Origin: Dolomedes plantarius
Lineage: Eukaryota; Arthropoda; Arachnida; Araneae; Dolomedidae
Direction: 5' to 3'
Assembly (NCBI GenBank): GCA_907164885.2
Contig: OU015498.1
Span: 126,919,727-126,983,726, forward strand
Length of the DNA: 64,000 bases
Below are positions 12,438-25,443 of this stretch, in pieces. The translations under genes and the position numbers were made by a program. A model generated the notes under the pieces. The model worked only from the letters and a program-made list of their open reading frames with translations, had not been told where the DNA came from and did not search any database. Numbering within the stretch: position 1 is the first letter of the stretch; each line of letters begins with the position of its first letter.

Positions 12438-13229
12438 TACTAACTGTTTGCAGCTCTCTTTGGACATGATACTGAAACAGGATCATAGCAAATCGTAATC
12501 CCCTTTTCTATGATTTTCTAAATGAACATGATGCCCTCTGCACCAACCTAATTTAAATACAACAAAACTCAGTGTAATGATGAAAAACGAAACAAATTTC
12601 TTGTGTCCGGTGTCTTCGTGATGCCCACATGTTATGCATTTAGAGGCAACAACTTCTTCATTGTTTGACCGTATTAAAATTTTTGCTCGAATACACTCAC
12701 AATTCCTATCGTTTTAGTTACAAAAGCAGCTGCAGGGTTCGCGTCTATTAACATTCCTTTATGCAGGTAGCTCAGATCAGACATTTTGCACATTAATTCC
12801 CCAACAGCTAATTCCACATCTACTGTACTACTACTGAGTGATAGCTGATACACGTACTTCACCTTTTTATATAACTCTACTCGCCGATGACGTCATCGCT
12901 TTAGAATAGGCCGCTCAGCCCTACTCCTTTTAAGCGGTCTTGCCTTTATTTTGACGACGCCATTGGTATGTTTATATATTTATTCATTTTCAATTTATTC
13001 ACATTCATATTGGTGATGAGATTCCAATGTGCCCAAGATATGGAGTTGTCAGATAAAAAAAGTGTCCTTTTAATATGAAAAGTTTGAATAAAAAGCGACA
13101 TAGCTCGTACTCATATAAAGATAGCAACGAAACTCAGTTGAATCAGGACGAACGAAACAAATTTACAAATTACTTTACAAATTCTATTGGCTTATTCACT
13201 CGATAGTAAGTCCCCGAATATTCTGTAAT
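12438..13229. other. intergenic sequence, no gene seen
   Basis: No recognisable element. A palindromic GATGACGTCATC lies at about 12886; it matches the CRE/ATF consensus, but there is no gene nearby to give it meaning. A 62-codon reverse frame at 12674-12862 is unrecognised. Confidence 0.4.
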
Positions 13230-13237
13230 AACTCTCT

Positions 13238-13920
13238 AAATTAGGAAGAAATCTGAACCAAAAAATACTCTACACACCTTAATACGTATGCGTAATTGAT
13301 TGCTTTACATGCGATTCTGGAAGTGATATCCGTTTTCTGCCAGGCACATTTCGATGTATTCGAATGCACTCTATGTTCCTGAACGTATTGGCAAAGATTT
13401 AGGGGGGTGGCAGAAATTTCACGCTTGATGTTTTCCTTCAAACCTTCAGCAGTGTGAGGCTTGTTCCTATAAACTTTTCCCAATTTCTGGTGGTGTCAGA
13501 TCCCGCGACCGTGGAGGCCAAACCCCTTTGAAATTTCCCTACTGCCGATAGAAGATGCAATTTCGGTCATGGTCCTTGCCGATGGGGGACACGTTGCTCC
13601 ATCCTGCTGAAAGTGACCTACGCTGACTGACGAGCAGCCGGTTGATTGACGAACTTTTCATAAATGTCCAGGTACATATCGGTGTCCGAGAGAACGGGGT
13701 CTATGACAGGCAACCTAAATATCGCGCCCCACATACCAAATTTTGGATCATGGAGCGGTGTTTGGAGAGTGTCAAAGCTATTTTCGGCGGTCCGTAAATT
13801 GGAGTTTTGTGAACTGACGTAAGCCGCCAAAGAAAACAACACGTCTTACGACAACCATGTGATGTCCCGTTTTCTGGGGAACACATTGTAAGCTGTTTCG
13901 TTCAATTTGCTTCGTCCCAG
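13238..13920 (-). pseudogene. Tc1/mariner-superfamily transposase relic
   Basis: Read on the reverse strand, the order is RTAENSFDTLQ, PLHDPKFGMWGA, MYLDIYEKFVNQ, FQQDGATC (second catalytic aspartate at 13601-13603), MTEIASS, KVYRNKPHTAEGLKENIKRE and ATPLNLCQYVQEH. This is the C-terminal two thirds of an arthropod transposase with a YLDILE-like block and a QQDGA catalytic motif. The pieces lie in different frames, and the third aspartate motif is no longer readable. The N-terminus is missing and no terminal repeats could be paired, so the element boundaries are unknown. Confidence 0.82.
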
Positions 13921-15125
13921 TAAGAATTATTACAGATTATTCAGGGCCTCTGTCGAATGAATGACCCTATATTATGAATTAAAAAGGCGCATAAGGCTTG
14001 AAAATAAAGAAAAAAACCAGGAAGCACTAAATCATATATTGATAGGAAAAACATTGAAGCTTTTCATACACACACACACAACATGCTCTCGTGTATAGCT
14101 ACATTTTTGCATATCATCATCATTATTCTACATCATGCATTTCCCGAATGTTCCCATATGTAGTTTGAAAATAATGAATTTAAAAATGAGAAAAATTCTT
14201 CTACAATTTATTTTAATGTGTTTGTCACTTGACAAGAAACAATAAATATGAGCCTCACAGATTTTAAACTAAGATAATATTACTCTTAAGGGAGCCTTAA
14301 AAAACCAATGCATTGAATAAATTTAATATCTTCCTTATTTATGTAGAAGCAAATAAAAGCTGTAACTGACATTTTCAAGCTTGAAAATCCCCCCAAAGGA
14401 AATAAAACTGGAAATTAGTTTTTTGTCGTTTGGAAAAATTCCATTGTATATTACATTGAGAAATCCGTATTGAGAATCAGTATTTTTATTAAATTATTTG
14501 TCTTTCCAAAAAATCATTAGTCTTGTTTATTCTTTCCAAAACAGTAAAGTCATATATCTCAGCATTTGCAACATTTTTCCTAGTACAAGTTACAAAATGA
14601 CATTTTTTAATAAAGTTCCTTGCAGATTCAGACCTTTGGAATATGTTTATTCAGAGGTTCCCATACCCTAAAAAATAGAGTACAATTCAATTAAATCAAT
14701 ATTTAACCTCATTAGGGAAATTAAAAAACGAATATCAGTATCTCTAATTTCGAAATCGAACATTATAGGGGGAAGCACAGTTAATATTCTATAAGATATT
14801 AAGTTAACGTAAGTTTTTAACACGATAATGTATTTTCTTACCATTTTAAGAGCAAAAAACTATCCCACAATATAATTTTATTTCGGTGGAAAAAAATAAT
14901 CAAAATTTCCAGACAATACTCGCTTCCAGACAATACCCTGTCATTGTGCAGAACTAGATCAATTAACAGCCTCTATGAAACTCAAGTGACTTTTTTATTA
15001 ATAAATTTAATATTTTAAATTAATTAAGATAAGGAGTCTCAGATAAAGCTCTTGGCTATTGTTTCAGATAATTTTAGTCACAATACAGCTGCTATAGTAT
15101 GTATGAGATATCCAAAATACTCGTT
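13921..15125. other. AT-rich intergenic sequence
   Basis: A short CA run at about 14070 is the only repeat noticed. No gene, transposon terminus or RNA was recognised. Confidence 0.5.
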
Positions 15126-15873
15126 ATGATATATATATATATATATACACGCTTCGATTCGATTCCCGGCTATGGCATGAATTTTAATGCGCTGTTACCT
15201 TACAGGAAACAATGCTATATCACCTGTATAATACTCTTATTCTTAGGCAGTCAAAAAATATCGCGATGTGTGTGTGTGTGTGTGATCAAGATAAGTGTCT
15301 GTCGCGTTGGGGGAAAATAATAGGGAACTATAGTATTAAAGGATAAATAAATTTTCCTGCTATATGGAAATAAATAAATTAGAGGAAAATGAAAACTGAC
15401 ATTGAATGCTATTTGTACACGGAAAGAGAGGACAAGGAATTTTTGAAGGCTGAAAACACACCAACACACTAAGTGAAAAGCTGGTTGAACCTGAACTGAT
15501 ATTATCTAAGTTTTATCCTTCCCTAATCATTTTGAATGATTTTAATGCAATCTAGTAAACTTCGAGTTAAATCAGTGACCTATTATATTGTGTTCTTTTT
15601 AATCTCTATATTTCATTGTAACAAGGTAGGAGTTTAATTTAAACCCTTTGCGACACGCTATATTAAAATACAACTGAAATTTGGAAAAATGTTGTATAAA
15701 GGGTCAGATGCACTTACTTAGATATTTTATGCCCCCAAAAAAATTCTGCATGTTTTAATTTTACAGGGGAATTTGGGATACCGTTTGTCCCTCTTTGCAA
15801 CAATGACATTCCCTAAATCATAGTGAATATTACAATAGTTTTGCTGTATATAATATAAATCAATGAAAATCAG

Positions 15874-15880
<7 letters not shown>
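15126..15880. other. AT-rich intergenic sequence with short microsatellites
   Basis: A short TA array at about 15129-15147 and a TG run at about 15267-15283. Nothing else was identified. Confidence 0.5.
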
Positions 15881-15883
<3 letters not shown>

Positions 15884-15914
<31 letters not shown>

Positions 15915-15968
15915 CAGTAAAATACCGTAAACAATTGCTTTAAAATAAATTTTCGATATTTATTACTG

Positions 15969-16050
<82 letters not shown>

Positions 16051-16055
16051 ATATG

Positions 16056-16086
<31 letters not shown>

Positions 16087-16088
16087 AT
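15884..16088. repeat. compound (TA)n/(CA)n/(TG)n microsatellite
   Basis: Two TA arrays flank a short AT-rich unique segment. The second is bordered by CA on its left and TG on its right, which makes that part nearly palindromic (ACACAC..TATATA..GTGTGT). Confidence 0.9.
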
Positions 16089-16104
16089 GAAATCACAATT
16101 ATTT

Positions 16105-16744
16105 AGAATTATTAATTTGGAAAAAAAATCGTATTCTGAATAGAAATTTCTGGCTTTCCCAGATCTCAGTTGTCAATGACTTGGCTTTCAGCAACCATTG
16201 AGATTTGCACCTATCTCGCTGAAATTTATACCTAGACCTCCCACAACGTCGTACAATCTCTTTTCTTGGAAGCAATTTCTTGAGGCACTTTTCGTACAAA
16301 TTCTTTGCCCTCTGTGATCAAAGGCTCCTGGGAGACCTCTGTTGTTTACCAACTATTTCTATATCTTAATAAAAAAGTAGTCTCAGTGACAGCCTCTAAA
16401 AAAAGGCTCCTGGCTGAAAACCTATCCAAAATTATCGGAAAACATATAATAATTAATTCAGAACAACGAAAATTTGCAGTGCTGCCATCTATCGGTGCTC
16501 TTTTTGCACCATCTAATTCAAGTGAAAAATAAGTGTTAAAAATATTATAAATGATATATTTTTTGTTAAGAAAATAAGTTTAAACAATGAAAACAGAAAT
16601 TAATACCATTTTACACATATAAATGTTTTCAAAATCCTTCAAACTATGAGCAGTCCTAAAGACACTTTTTATTCATTACTTTAGCCAATTGTCATGCAAA
16701 AATTAAAAACCATGTTATGTTTTGCCATTTACAACCTATAACTA
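16105..16744. other. intergenic sequence, no gene seen
   Basis: Short frames on both strands (16099-16299 and 16305-16532) were examined and not recognised. The Tc1 copy C element begins at 16745. Confidence 0.45.
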
Positions 16745-18153
16745 CACTGCTGGCCACTGTAAATGCAACACCCTGAAGGAAACATGCAAATAACATGAAA
16801 TTTACAACATGCATTAGCGGAGGTGAGATATGCAAATGATTAGAATTTCAGCGCAGACGCACATCACGCGCGCCTATGGCGCCACTTCAAAGCGCTATTT
16901 AAGGCTTGGAGATTTCGACGATTTCAAGTTCGGCAATTGTGTTTTTCTTGTGGTTTTTTTCAAAAAACGATCAATTATGCCTCGTCGAAAACAGCGATCA
17001 TCTTTTGATCAAGTATCCGAGTTCGACAGAGGAAGGATAGTGGCCTACCGTGATTGTGGATAATCTTTCAGGGAAATCGGTAGTCGTATTGAACGAAACC
17101 AAACAACTGTAATGCGGATATGTGATCGTTGGATGCAGGATGGTTCGACGGACTGGCGTGTTCGATCGCATCCACCTCAGCGCACCACTTCACGTGATGA
17201 CAGGCAAATTGTGCGCATGGCAGTGACGGATCGCTCAGTCACATCACGAACCATAGCACATCACATGCAGTCTGTAACGCATCATCCAGTGTCTGCGCGT
17301 ACCATCCGACGCCGTTTACAGCAGAGTGGTCTGTCCGCAAGACGTCCATTGCTTTGTCTACCCTTGACGCAGAACCACAGTCGTCTCCGCCGCCAATGGT
17401 GCGATGACAGAAGGATGTGGATGGCAGAATGGAATGAAATTGTCTTTACTGACGAGTCACGCTTCTGTCTGCAACACCACGATGGTCGCATTCGAGTCTG
17501 GAGACAACGTGAAGAGAGGATGCTGAACAGCTGCGTTTTGCACCGCCACACTGGTCCTGCACCGGGTATTATGGTATGGGGCGATATTGGATATCACTCT
17601 CGCGCACCTCTAGTACGCATTGCCGGTACTTTAAACAGCCAGCGGTACATCTCCGAGGTGTTGGAGCCAGTTGTCCTTCCTTACCTTCAGGGCTTGCCCA
17701 CAGCCATATTTCAACAGGATAATGCGCGACCACACGTGGCACGCATTGTCCAACGGTTCTTCGTCAATCGCCAGATTGAATTGCTTCCCTGGCCGCCTCG
17801 CTCTCCGGATCTTTCGCCGATAGAAAACATGTGGTCCATGGTTGCTCTACGATTGACCCAGATTCCATCCCCAGCTACCACAGCAGATCAACTTTGGCAA
17901 CGTGTGGAAGCTGCTTGGTCTGGTGTACCCCAAGAACTCATCCAAAGTCTCTTTGAATCAATGCCGAGGCGTGTGGCAGCGGTGATCTCCAACAATGGCG
18001 GCTACTCTGGCTACTGATTTTGGCAGGAACCACACTTCACAGAAGTCTATAAATTTAATCATTTGATACTTGGTCAACATGTTATCTACAAAATAAATTT
18101 TGTTGTGATATCTCTTGCCTTTCTTGGTGTTGCAATTTGGGTGGCCAGCAGTG
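16745..18153 (+). mobile_element. Tc1-like DNA transposon, copy C (nearly intact)
   Basis: A 1409-bp element with the cleanest ends of this family: CACTGCTGGCCACTG on the left, its inverse GGCCAGCAGTG on the right, and TA on each side (16743-16744 and 18154-18155). It serves as the reference for copies A and B. Its transposase frame is interrupted once, near the N-terminus. Confidence 0.95.
16977..18017 (+). pseudogene. Tc1-family transposase, copy C, one early nonsense codon
   Basis: A 347-codon DD34E transposase frame starting MPRRKQRSS. Codon 29 is TAA where copies A and B have TTA (Leu) inside the first helix-turn-helix region. Downstream, the frame is open from 17064 to the natural TGA at 18017 and keeps [14 protein letters not shown] and SPIENMW with 34 residues between the second Asp and the Glu. 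An internal ATG at 17112 could start an open 301-residue frame, but it would lack the first DNA-binding helices. Confidence 0.95.
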
Positions 18154-18155
18154 TA

Positions 18156-19715
<1,560 letters not shown>

Positions 19716-20360
19716 AGGAGATAAAGGACCTTAAATCTCGTTTTTAAAAATTTTCAATATTTTACTTAGTAAACCACATGATTATAATTAATATTCTTCT
19801 TACTACATTGAAGTCACTTAGAATTCCCAGATAAGTATTTTGTGGAAGAGTAAGACTTGTTTTTCAAAAACCGTAGAATTTTTCAAAATGCTACATGCGC
19901 GTTCATTCTCTTCTGATTTCTTCTAAATTTCTCAGGATTGTTAATTACAGTGTTTGTCATAAAACTGCGTATAGTTCTTTAAAACTAAAATTGTTTTTCA
20001 AATTTATAGACCATGAAAAATATAAAAAATATTAAAAAAATTAACTGGCAAAATAATATATATATATATATATTTCAGACTTCAGATTCATACAAAAAAC
20101 AATGATATTTATGTACAAATGGTAAACTTATATTAATAAATTTAAGGATTTTAAAGGATATAGAATGCACAGGGACCATTTTGAAAAATGTTAGAATTTT
20201 CGAAATTTTTTTGAAAAACAGGCATAATTCTACCAAAAACATCTTTCTTTTGAATTAGAAGGATCTTCAATACAGAAAACAATACTAATTAATCTCATTC
20301 TGTATATAGAGTTAAAAATTTGAAATTTAAAAATTCGAGTTCGAATGTCCTTTGTTCCCT
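19716..20360. mobile_element. long-TIR foldback element, copy 1
   Basis: About 645 bp whose two halves are imperfect inverted copies of each other. The left half begins AAAGGACCTTAAATCTCG and the right half ends with the inverse form near TCGAATGTCCTTTG. The arms are related to the TIRs of the Tc1-like element at 52926-54783, so this looks like an internally deleted derivative with no coding content left. A TA array lies at its centre (about 20055-20072). Confidence 0.72.
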
Positions 20361-21040
20361 GGGGGTGCCGACGGACCTTCAACCTCGTTTTCTTTAAATT
20401 TTCAATATTTTACTCAACATACTACATGAGTATAATTAATATTCTTTTTTACTACATTGAAGTCACTTAGAATTCACAAATAAGTATTCTGTGGAAGAAT
20501 AAGACTCTTTTTTCGAAAAATTCTTCAAAAATGCTAGAATTTTTCAAAATTCTCCATGTGCCCTAATTTTTTTCTCATTTCTTAGAAATTTCTCAGAATT
20601 CTTATTGGAATTTTTTGTCATAAAAAAATGCTTCGTTTTTTGAAAACACTCATATTTTCAAAATTTATAGACCATGAAATGAAATAAAACCATGCGGAAA
20701 CATAAAAAAGTAACAGGTAGAATAATTTTTAAAAAGTTTAATACGTTAAATTCATACAAAATAAAATTCAGTACACAGTTATCTATAAATATATATATGT
20801 AAACATATATTAAAAAATTAAGGTTTTAAATGATATGGAATGCGCATGGAGCTTTTTGAAAAAATGTTAGCATTTTTGAAAAAAAAATTGAAAAACAGGT
20901 AATATTCTACCAAAAAAATCTTCATTTTGAATTCTAAGGATGCTCAGTGTGGTAAAAAAGGATATTAATTATTCTCATTGTGTATGTACATTAAAATATT
21001 TAAAATTAATAAATTTGTAGTTCAAGGTCCTTTGTCCCCT
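20361..21040. mobile_element. long-TIR foldback element, copy 2
   Basis: A second element of the same family, directly adjacent to the first and in the same arrangement: GGACCTTCAACCTCG on the left and the inverse TTCAAGGTCCTTTG on the right. Sections such as ACTACATTGAAGTCACTTAG are shared nearly exactly with copy 1. No ORF. Confidence 0.72.
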
Positions 21041-21079
21041 TAAACGTGTCTAGTATATCTTTCAATTTTTTAAGTGATT

Positions 21080-21580
21080 TAACTTTTGATTTCAAAGAGG
21101 ATCCCTGACAGGTGTAAGTCTGAGATCTTACAGCCCGATTCTCGATTTTTGAGGAGGGCAGATGTCGCTCGGTTCATTTTTATGGACAACAACTTTCGTC
21201 CAAATAAGGCTCGCATAGTCACCGATTATCTTGAAAGTGAGGATATACGCCGGATGGATTGGCCAGCCCTAAACCCTGATGAACATGTCTGAAACTCTCT
21301 TGGGAGGGCAATTCCAGCTCGGTTCATTTTTATGGACAACAACTTTCGTCCAAATAAGGCTCGCGTAGTCACCGATTATCTTGAAAGTGAGGATATACGC
21401 CGGATGGATTGGCCAGCCCTAAACCCTGATGAACATGTCTGAAACTCTCTTGTGAGGGCAATTCCAGCTCGCCATCCATCTGCGAGAACCATTCAGGAGC
21501 TGAAAACTGCAGGAGTAGGACAGAGTGCTGTAGGACTCATCAAACTGCTTCGTTTCCAGTATAGCAACGCGCTATGAGAG
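21080..21580 (+). pseudogene. Tc1-like transposase C-terminal fragment, internally duplicated
   Basis: The translation contains FMDNNFRPNKARIVTDYLES, RRMDWPALNPDEHV and AIPARHPSARTIQELK, which is the order around the second and third catalytic residues and the C-terminus of a Tc1 transposase (a family different from copies A-C). A TGA follows EHV where Tc1 proteins usually have Trp. The part carrying the catalytic motifs occurs twice in tandem (150-bp period). The N-terminal half of the gene is absent. Confidence 0.85.
21167..21466 (+). repeat. 150-bp tandem duplication within the Tc1 fragment
   Basis: The unit from GCTCGGTTCATTTTTATGG to GAGGGCAATTCCA occurs twice at exact 150-bp spacing with only about two base differences (for example CGCATAGTC versus CGCGTAGTC). 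The TGA nonsense codon is in both units, so the stop arose before the duplication. Confidence 0.92.
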
Positions 21581-21686
21581 CTGCATGACTGTGAGAGAGG
21601 AGCATACCCCATATTAGAGTCATTTTATGTTCGATATTGCGGCGTGGGTTGGGGATATTACCCAACTGATTAGCCTCACTAACGAA

Positions 21687-21834
21687 CATGAGTGCTTACC
21701 ATGACTGTCGTATGGAATAATTTTTTCTCGTATACAGTCGAATCCCGTTATAACACACATGAGTGCGTACCATGACTGTCGTATAGAATAATTATTTTTC
21801 GTATGCTGTCGAATCCCGTTATAGCGAACCCGGT
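21687..21834. repeat. tandem duplication of about 75 bp at a MITE end
   Basis: The block GAGTGC(T/G)TACCATGACTG .. GTCGAATCCCGTTATA occurs twice in a row, so the left terminus of the pogo-like MITE is present twice. The duplication therefore includes flank plus terminus and must postdate the insertion. Confidence 0.85.
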
Positions 21835-22116
21835 ATATAATGAACTCATGGATCTAACGAGCAAAAATTTTGGCCCACAGTTTTCCTATTGTAGGTAATT
21901 TAATCAGTATTGTATTAATTTAATGTAATCGATTTTAATCGATTTAAATCATTAATGATCATTTTTAATTCATCATTATTGAATACACGTTGCAACTAAT
22001 GAGTTATAACTTTGTAAACTATAGCATTTTTCTAAACGGTTCAAATATAGCGAACTATCGGATAAAGCGAACAAAAACTTTGGTCCCTTGAAGTTGGTTA
22101 TAACGGGGTTCGACTG
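21806..22116. mobile_element. pogo/Tigger-like MITE
   Basis: A roughly 310-bp element (380 bp if counted from the duplicated terminus at 21735). The left terminus is GTCGAATCCCGTTATAGCG and the right terminus is the inverse of CAGTCGAACCCCGTTATAAC, with TA after the right end. It has no coding capacity. The ends resemble those of the 10981-12437 element only in the leading CAGTCGA, so it belongs to a different subfamily. Confidence 0.8.
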
Positions 22117-22217
22117 TATAACTGTGCGCCCATACCAAGTTTCATTAACATTTGCCTATTAGTTTAAAAAATGTAAGTCGATAAAACGTGTAAATTCTCT
22201 TAATTTTGAACACCAGA

Positions 22218-22261
<44 letters not shown>

Positions 22262-23057
22262 AGTTTCCTAGGTTAATTAGGATATTGAACCACTTTTATG
22301 AAAGACTCCACGTCAGAATTCCATTTTAACTTTCGATTTCTGATGAATTTCTGGTAAGGGCTTGAAGTAAACAAGAAGTGAACACTTTCAAAGTATTTCA
22401 ATATATAGCCCAAAACTTTAATTTTGTGTCTTGCACTACATTCACTTCATCGCAAACCTTTAAGAGACAGATATTGCAATTTCAGAATCTGTAATTATGA
22501 AATATGCATGCTGCCCACTTCAAAGCTTTTATATTTTCATTCTTTAGTGAAATAAAATTTATCTTTTAGTAGAAAAATATATTTCTCTTATTCCCTTGAG
22601 GTAAATAATAATATTAAAACTTTATATTATTAAGAGAAAATTGCACCCTTGAATTTATTGAACTGATTATTGAACTGATAATTTTGTTAAACCATTTTTT
22701 ATGAGTTTTAATATATTCGCATATTTACTTAAAATCACAGTTAAAAATGAAACGAAATACTCTATTTTCAAATCATAATGAATGTTTTAAATGCACTCTT
22801 ATTCAATGTCTTTTTTAAGTTTGAATTTAAAAAAAAATAGTTAACGTTCGAAAATATTTAACGTTTAAGTTATTTAAAGTTATTATATACCACTTAAAAA
22901 TATTTCCATTACTATATAACTTTTGGAATCAAAAATGCTTTTTCTGAATGACAAATCAAAAAATAGTTAATGATATTCCTTACTTACTAACTTATATTTA
23001 ATCGATTAAACCTGTTTCGTCATTAATCCTTCTGAGAATGCAACTGCCATCTATATG
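22117..23057. other. AT-rich intergenic sequence with (TA)n array
   Basis: Contains a TA array at about 22219-22258; nothing else was recognised. Confidence 0.5.
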
Positions 23058-23112
23058 CAGGGTGATTTTTATTAAACTGACAGTACTCAGAGCCATCTGT
23101 AGCGCGATCTAT

Positions 23113-23114
<2 letters not shown>

Positions 23115-23157
<43 letters not shown>
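23115..23157. repeat. (TA)n microsatellite inside a TIR
   Basis: The array interrupts the left inverted repeat: the right arm reads continuously across the equivalent position. It therefore expanded, or was inserted, after the element was in place. Confidence 0.85.
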
Positions 23158-23158
<1 letters not shown>

Positions 23159-23429
23159 ACCAAAATTGATAGAGGGACTGAGGGCGACATGGAAAAGAGT
23201 TTCCGTAAAAAAATATTCCAAAAGTCACCGATACGGGATGATATGGCGCTGTTGCTGTCGGCGCACCCGAAAATTTGCGCAATACGCAAGTAAAACATAA
23301 AAATACAAATTCACGATTATGTAGTCAACAGCAACGCCAGTATTCCGGGCTATAAAGATAAGGGGTGAATACCGAAAAAGTTGTAATAAGCAGACAAATG
23401 AATAACAAAAAAATTTCACTGCAACACCG

Positions 23430-23640
23430 CTTTATGCAGCAAATTCACTTTTTACCCCTTCAATGTGACCACCGTACTGGTGGACGTGATTCCATCCTGA
23501 AGACTACGTTCTCAACGGCCGAGCGCAACATGTCACCAAGAATGTTCATCACAGTCCGGGATATGTTGGCCTTTAGGGCCGCCAAGTTAGAGACTCCACC
23601 AAGATACACCTTGGACATTACATGGGCGGTTCTCAACCTG
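23430..23640 (-). pseudogene. transposase C-terminal fragment
   Basis: On the reverse strand the translation includes IPRTVMNILGDMLRSAVENVV, FRMESRPPVRWSH and GVK, reminiscent of the C-terminal tail of arthropod Tc1/mariner-superfamily transposases. Only this tail remains, with frame breaks. It presumably belongs to the surrounding long-TIR element, because it lies between its arms and in a consistent orientation. Confidence 0.5.
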
Positions 23641-24718
23641 AGAGGCGTAGAAGAATTTCAAGGGAGGCATGAGTTTAAAAAAAATAAAATGAAATGTAGA
23701 ACTAACTGTAATTTACTGTACGCAATTTTGCGGTCACAATGTAACCGTAACGTATTTTCGACACTCAAGTTTCTGAACATGAAGCTACAATGTCAGAAAA
23801 ACATTCTGAAGACTTATGATGCAGTTAACGGTTTCACAAAGAAGATAGCTCTTTGGCAACGCCGTCTTCAGAGTTCAGAGCCAAACTTTTCATCCTTTCC
23901 AAGACTGAATGACCTCCTCGATGAAAAAAAATATCCCATTGCAACGGATAAATGTATTGTAGGACCTTATATCAGGGCATTTGGTAGGTAGCATTACAAA
24001 ATGAAATTGCGGACTATTTTCCAGATATTAGTTCAGAGAATTGGGATTTTAAGTAAACAAGAGGTCTTTTTAAAATCGACGTGGATGTACTTCCTGATCA
24101 TATTCAGGAACAAGCAATCTACCTAAAATGTGATTCTCAAGCAAACATGGAATTCGAAAACATGGATGTTGAAAATATTTGGTTACGCTATTTTCCTGTT
24201 TACCCAGAATTTGCTTTGGAAGCTTTGAGGTAGTTAGTGCAGTTTTCATCCACATATCTCTGTGAATCTTGATTTTCAGCATTAGTATACATAAAGTCAA
24301 AATATCGAGCAAAGCTGGACGTTGAAAGTGACCTGAGGTGTGCTTTTGCACAGTTATAAACTAATATTCAAAAACTTGTCAAGGACAAACATTGCCAGAC
24401 CTCTTATTAATGCTGTGAAAGTGACTGGTATTACATTCAAAATTCACCTAGATCCTTGATTACCTCAAATATATTTGATCTATATTTAATTCTTTGATTT
24501 ACTATGTTCTAATAATAATACGTTCCAAATTTAGATATGTGTAGTAATATTAAATTTTGTATATGAAATTATCTATTCTATATTTTCATTTAATACCCAG
24601 CTTCAGTTTCAAATTCCGATTGCACTACTTGTATTGACCACATATAGTGGTGGGGGAGGCGTGACCTCACATCAGTGTTCAAAGGGGGACACGGAGCCTG
24701 AAAGGTTGGGAACCCCTG
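23640..24718 (+). pseudogene. hAT-family (ZBED5/GTF2IRD2-like) transposase relic
   Basis: The forward translation contains LKFLNMKLQCQKNILKTYDA, VNGFTKKIALWQRRLQSSEP and, after a frameshift near 24050, RGLFKIDVDVLPDHIQEQA, ENIWLRYFPVYPEFALEAL and FSALVYIKSKYRAKLDVESD. These match the late part and the C-terminal dimerisation domain of hAT transposases of the ZBED5/SCAND3/GTF2IRD2-like group. The right end AAGGTTGGGAACCCCTG is a typical hAT terminus. No matching left terminus or 8-bp duplication was found, so the element is 5'-truncated. At least one frameshift and several stops are present. Confidence 0.82.
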
Positions 24719-25052
24719 TTTTACATAACCTCACAGAAAGAAGTCGCATGGGTTAGGTCACATGGCGCAACAGATTCCGTATTGATCTTTATAACCCAAA
24801 ATACTGGTGCTGCTGTCGACTACGTAGTCGTGAATTTGTATTTTGATGTTTTACTTGCCTTCAATGCAAATTCTCGGGTGCGCCGACAACAACAGTGCCA
24901 TATCTTCCCCTATCGACGATTTTTGGAACAACATTTTTAGAAACTCTTTCCCATCTCGTCCTTAGTCCTTCTTTCAATTTTGGTGAAATTTCGGCTGATA
25001 GATCGCGCTACAGGTGGCTCTGAGTAGTGTCAGTTTAACAAAAATAACCCTG

Positions 25053-25338
25053 TATATTCTCCAGTTCACATCAAATTTTTATCTCTTAATGGCGTTACAG
25101 AGAGTGTATGTCAATCACGAGTGTTATTTTCAAAAACACCAGGTTATATTTTATGTATTTGAAAATATAAGATGTTCTTGGCTTCGAAAGTGAAATAACT
25201 TTACTATTTCTTTCTATTCTATTGAGATTTGTTTTATGGATGAAAAGATTTTTTATTACTCTTATGAATCTGATAGTAACATGTATTCTTTAAATAAATA
25301 TACTGTGTTTCAACCCATATTATGCAGTTGGAACATAT
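25053..25338. other. intergenic sequence, no gene seen
   Basis: AT-rich and unrecognised. Confidence 0.4.
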
Positions 25339-25368
25339 TATATATATATATATACAAGTATATATATG

Positions 25369-25442
<74 letters not shown>
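25339..25442. repeat. (TA)n array with TATG interruptions
   Basis: TA array with interspersed TATG and CAAG units, about 100 bp. Confidence 0.9.

Positions 25443-25443
<1 letters not shown>

Larger units (their letters stand above)
23058..25052. mobile_element. long-TIR Tc1/mariner-like element with nested hAT relic
   Basis: The left terminus CAGGGTGATTTTTATTAAAC and the right terminus, the inverse of CAGGGTTATTTTTGTTAAAC, bound about 2.0 kb. The inverted repeats are about 300 bp long (left about 23058-23350 including a TA array, right about 24760-25052); both contain the GCGCGATCTATCA and GGGTGCGCCGACA blocks. The right flank is TA; the left flank is TG, probably a mutated TA. Inside are a reverse-strand transposase C-terminus and then a forward-strand hAT relic. 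Confidence 0.78.

Noticed and set aside
12884..12896. CRE-like palindrome GATGACGTCATC
   Set aside because: No gene or promoter context; a 12-bp palindrome alone is not evidence of regulation.
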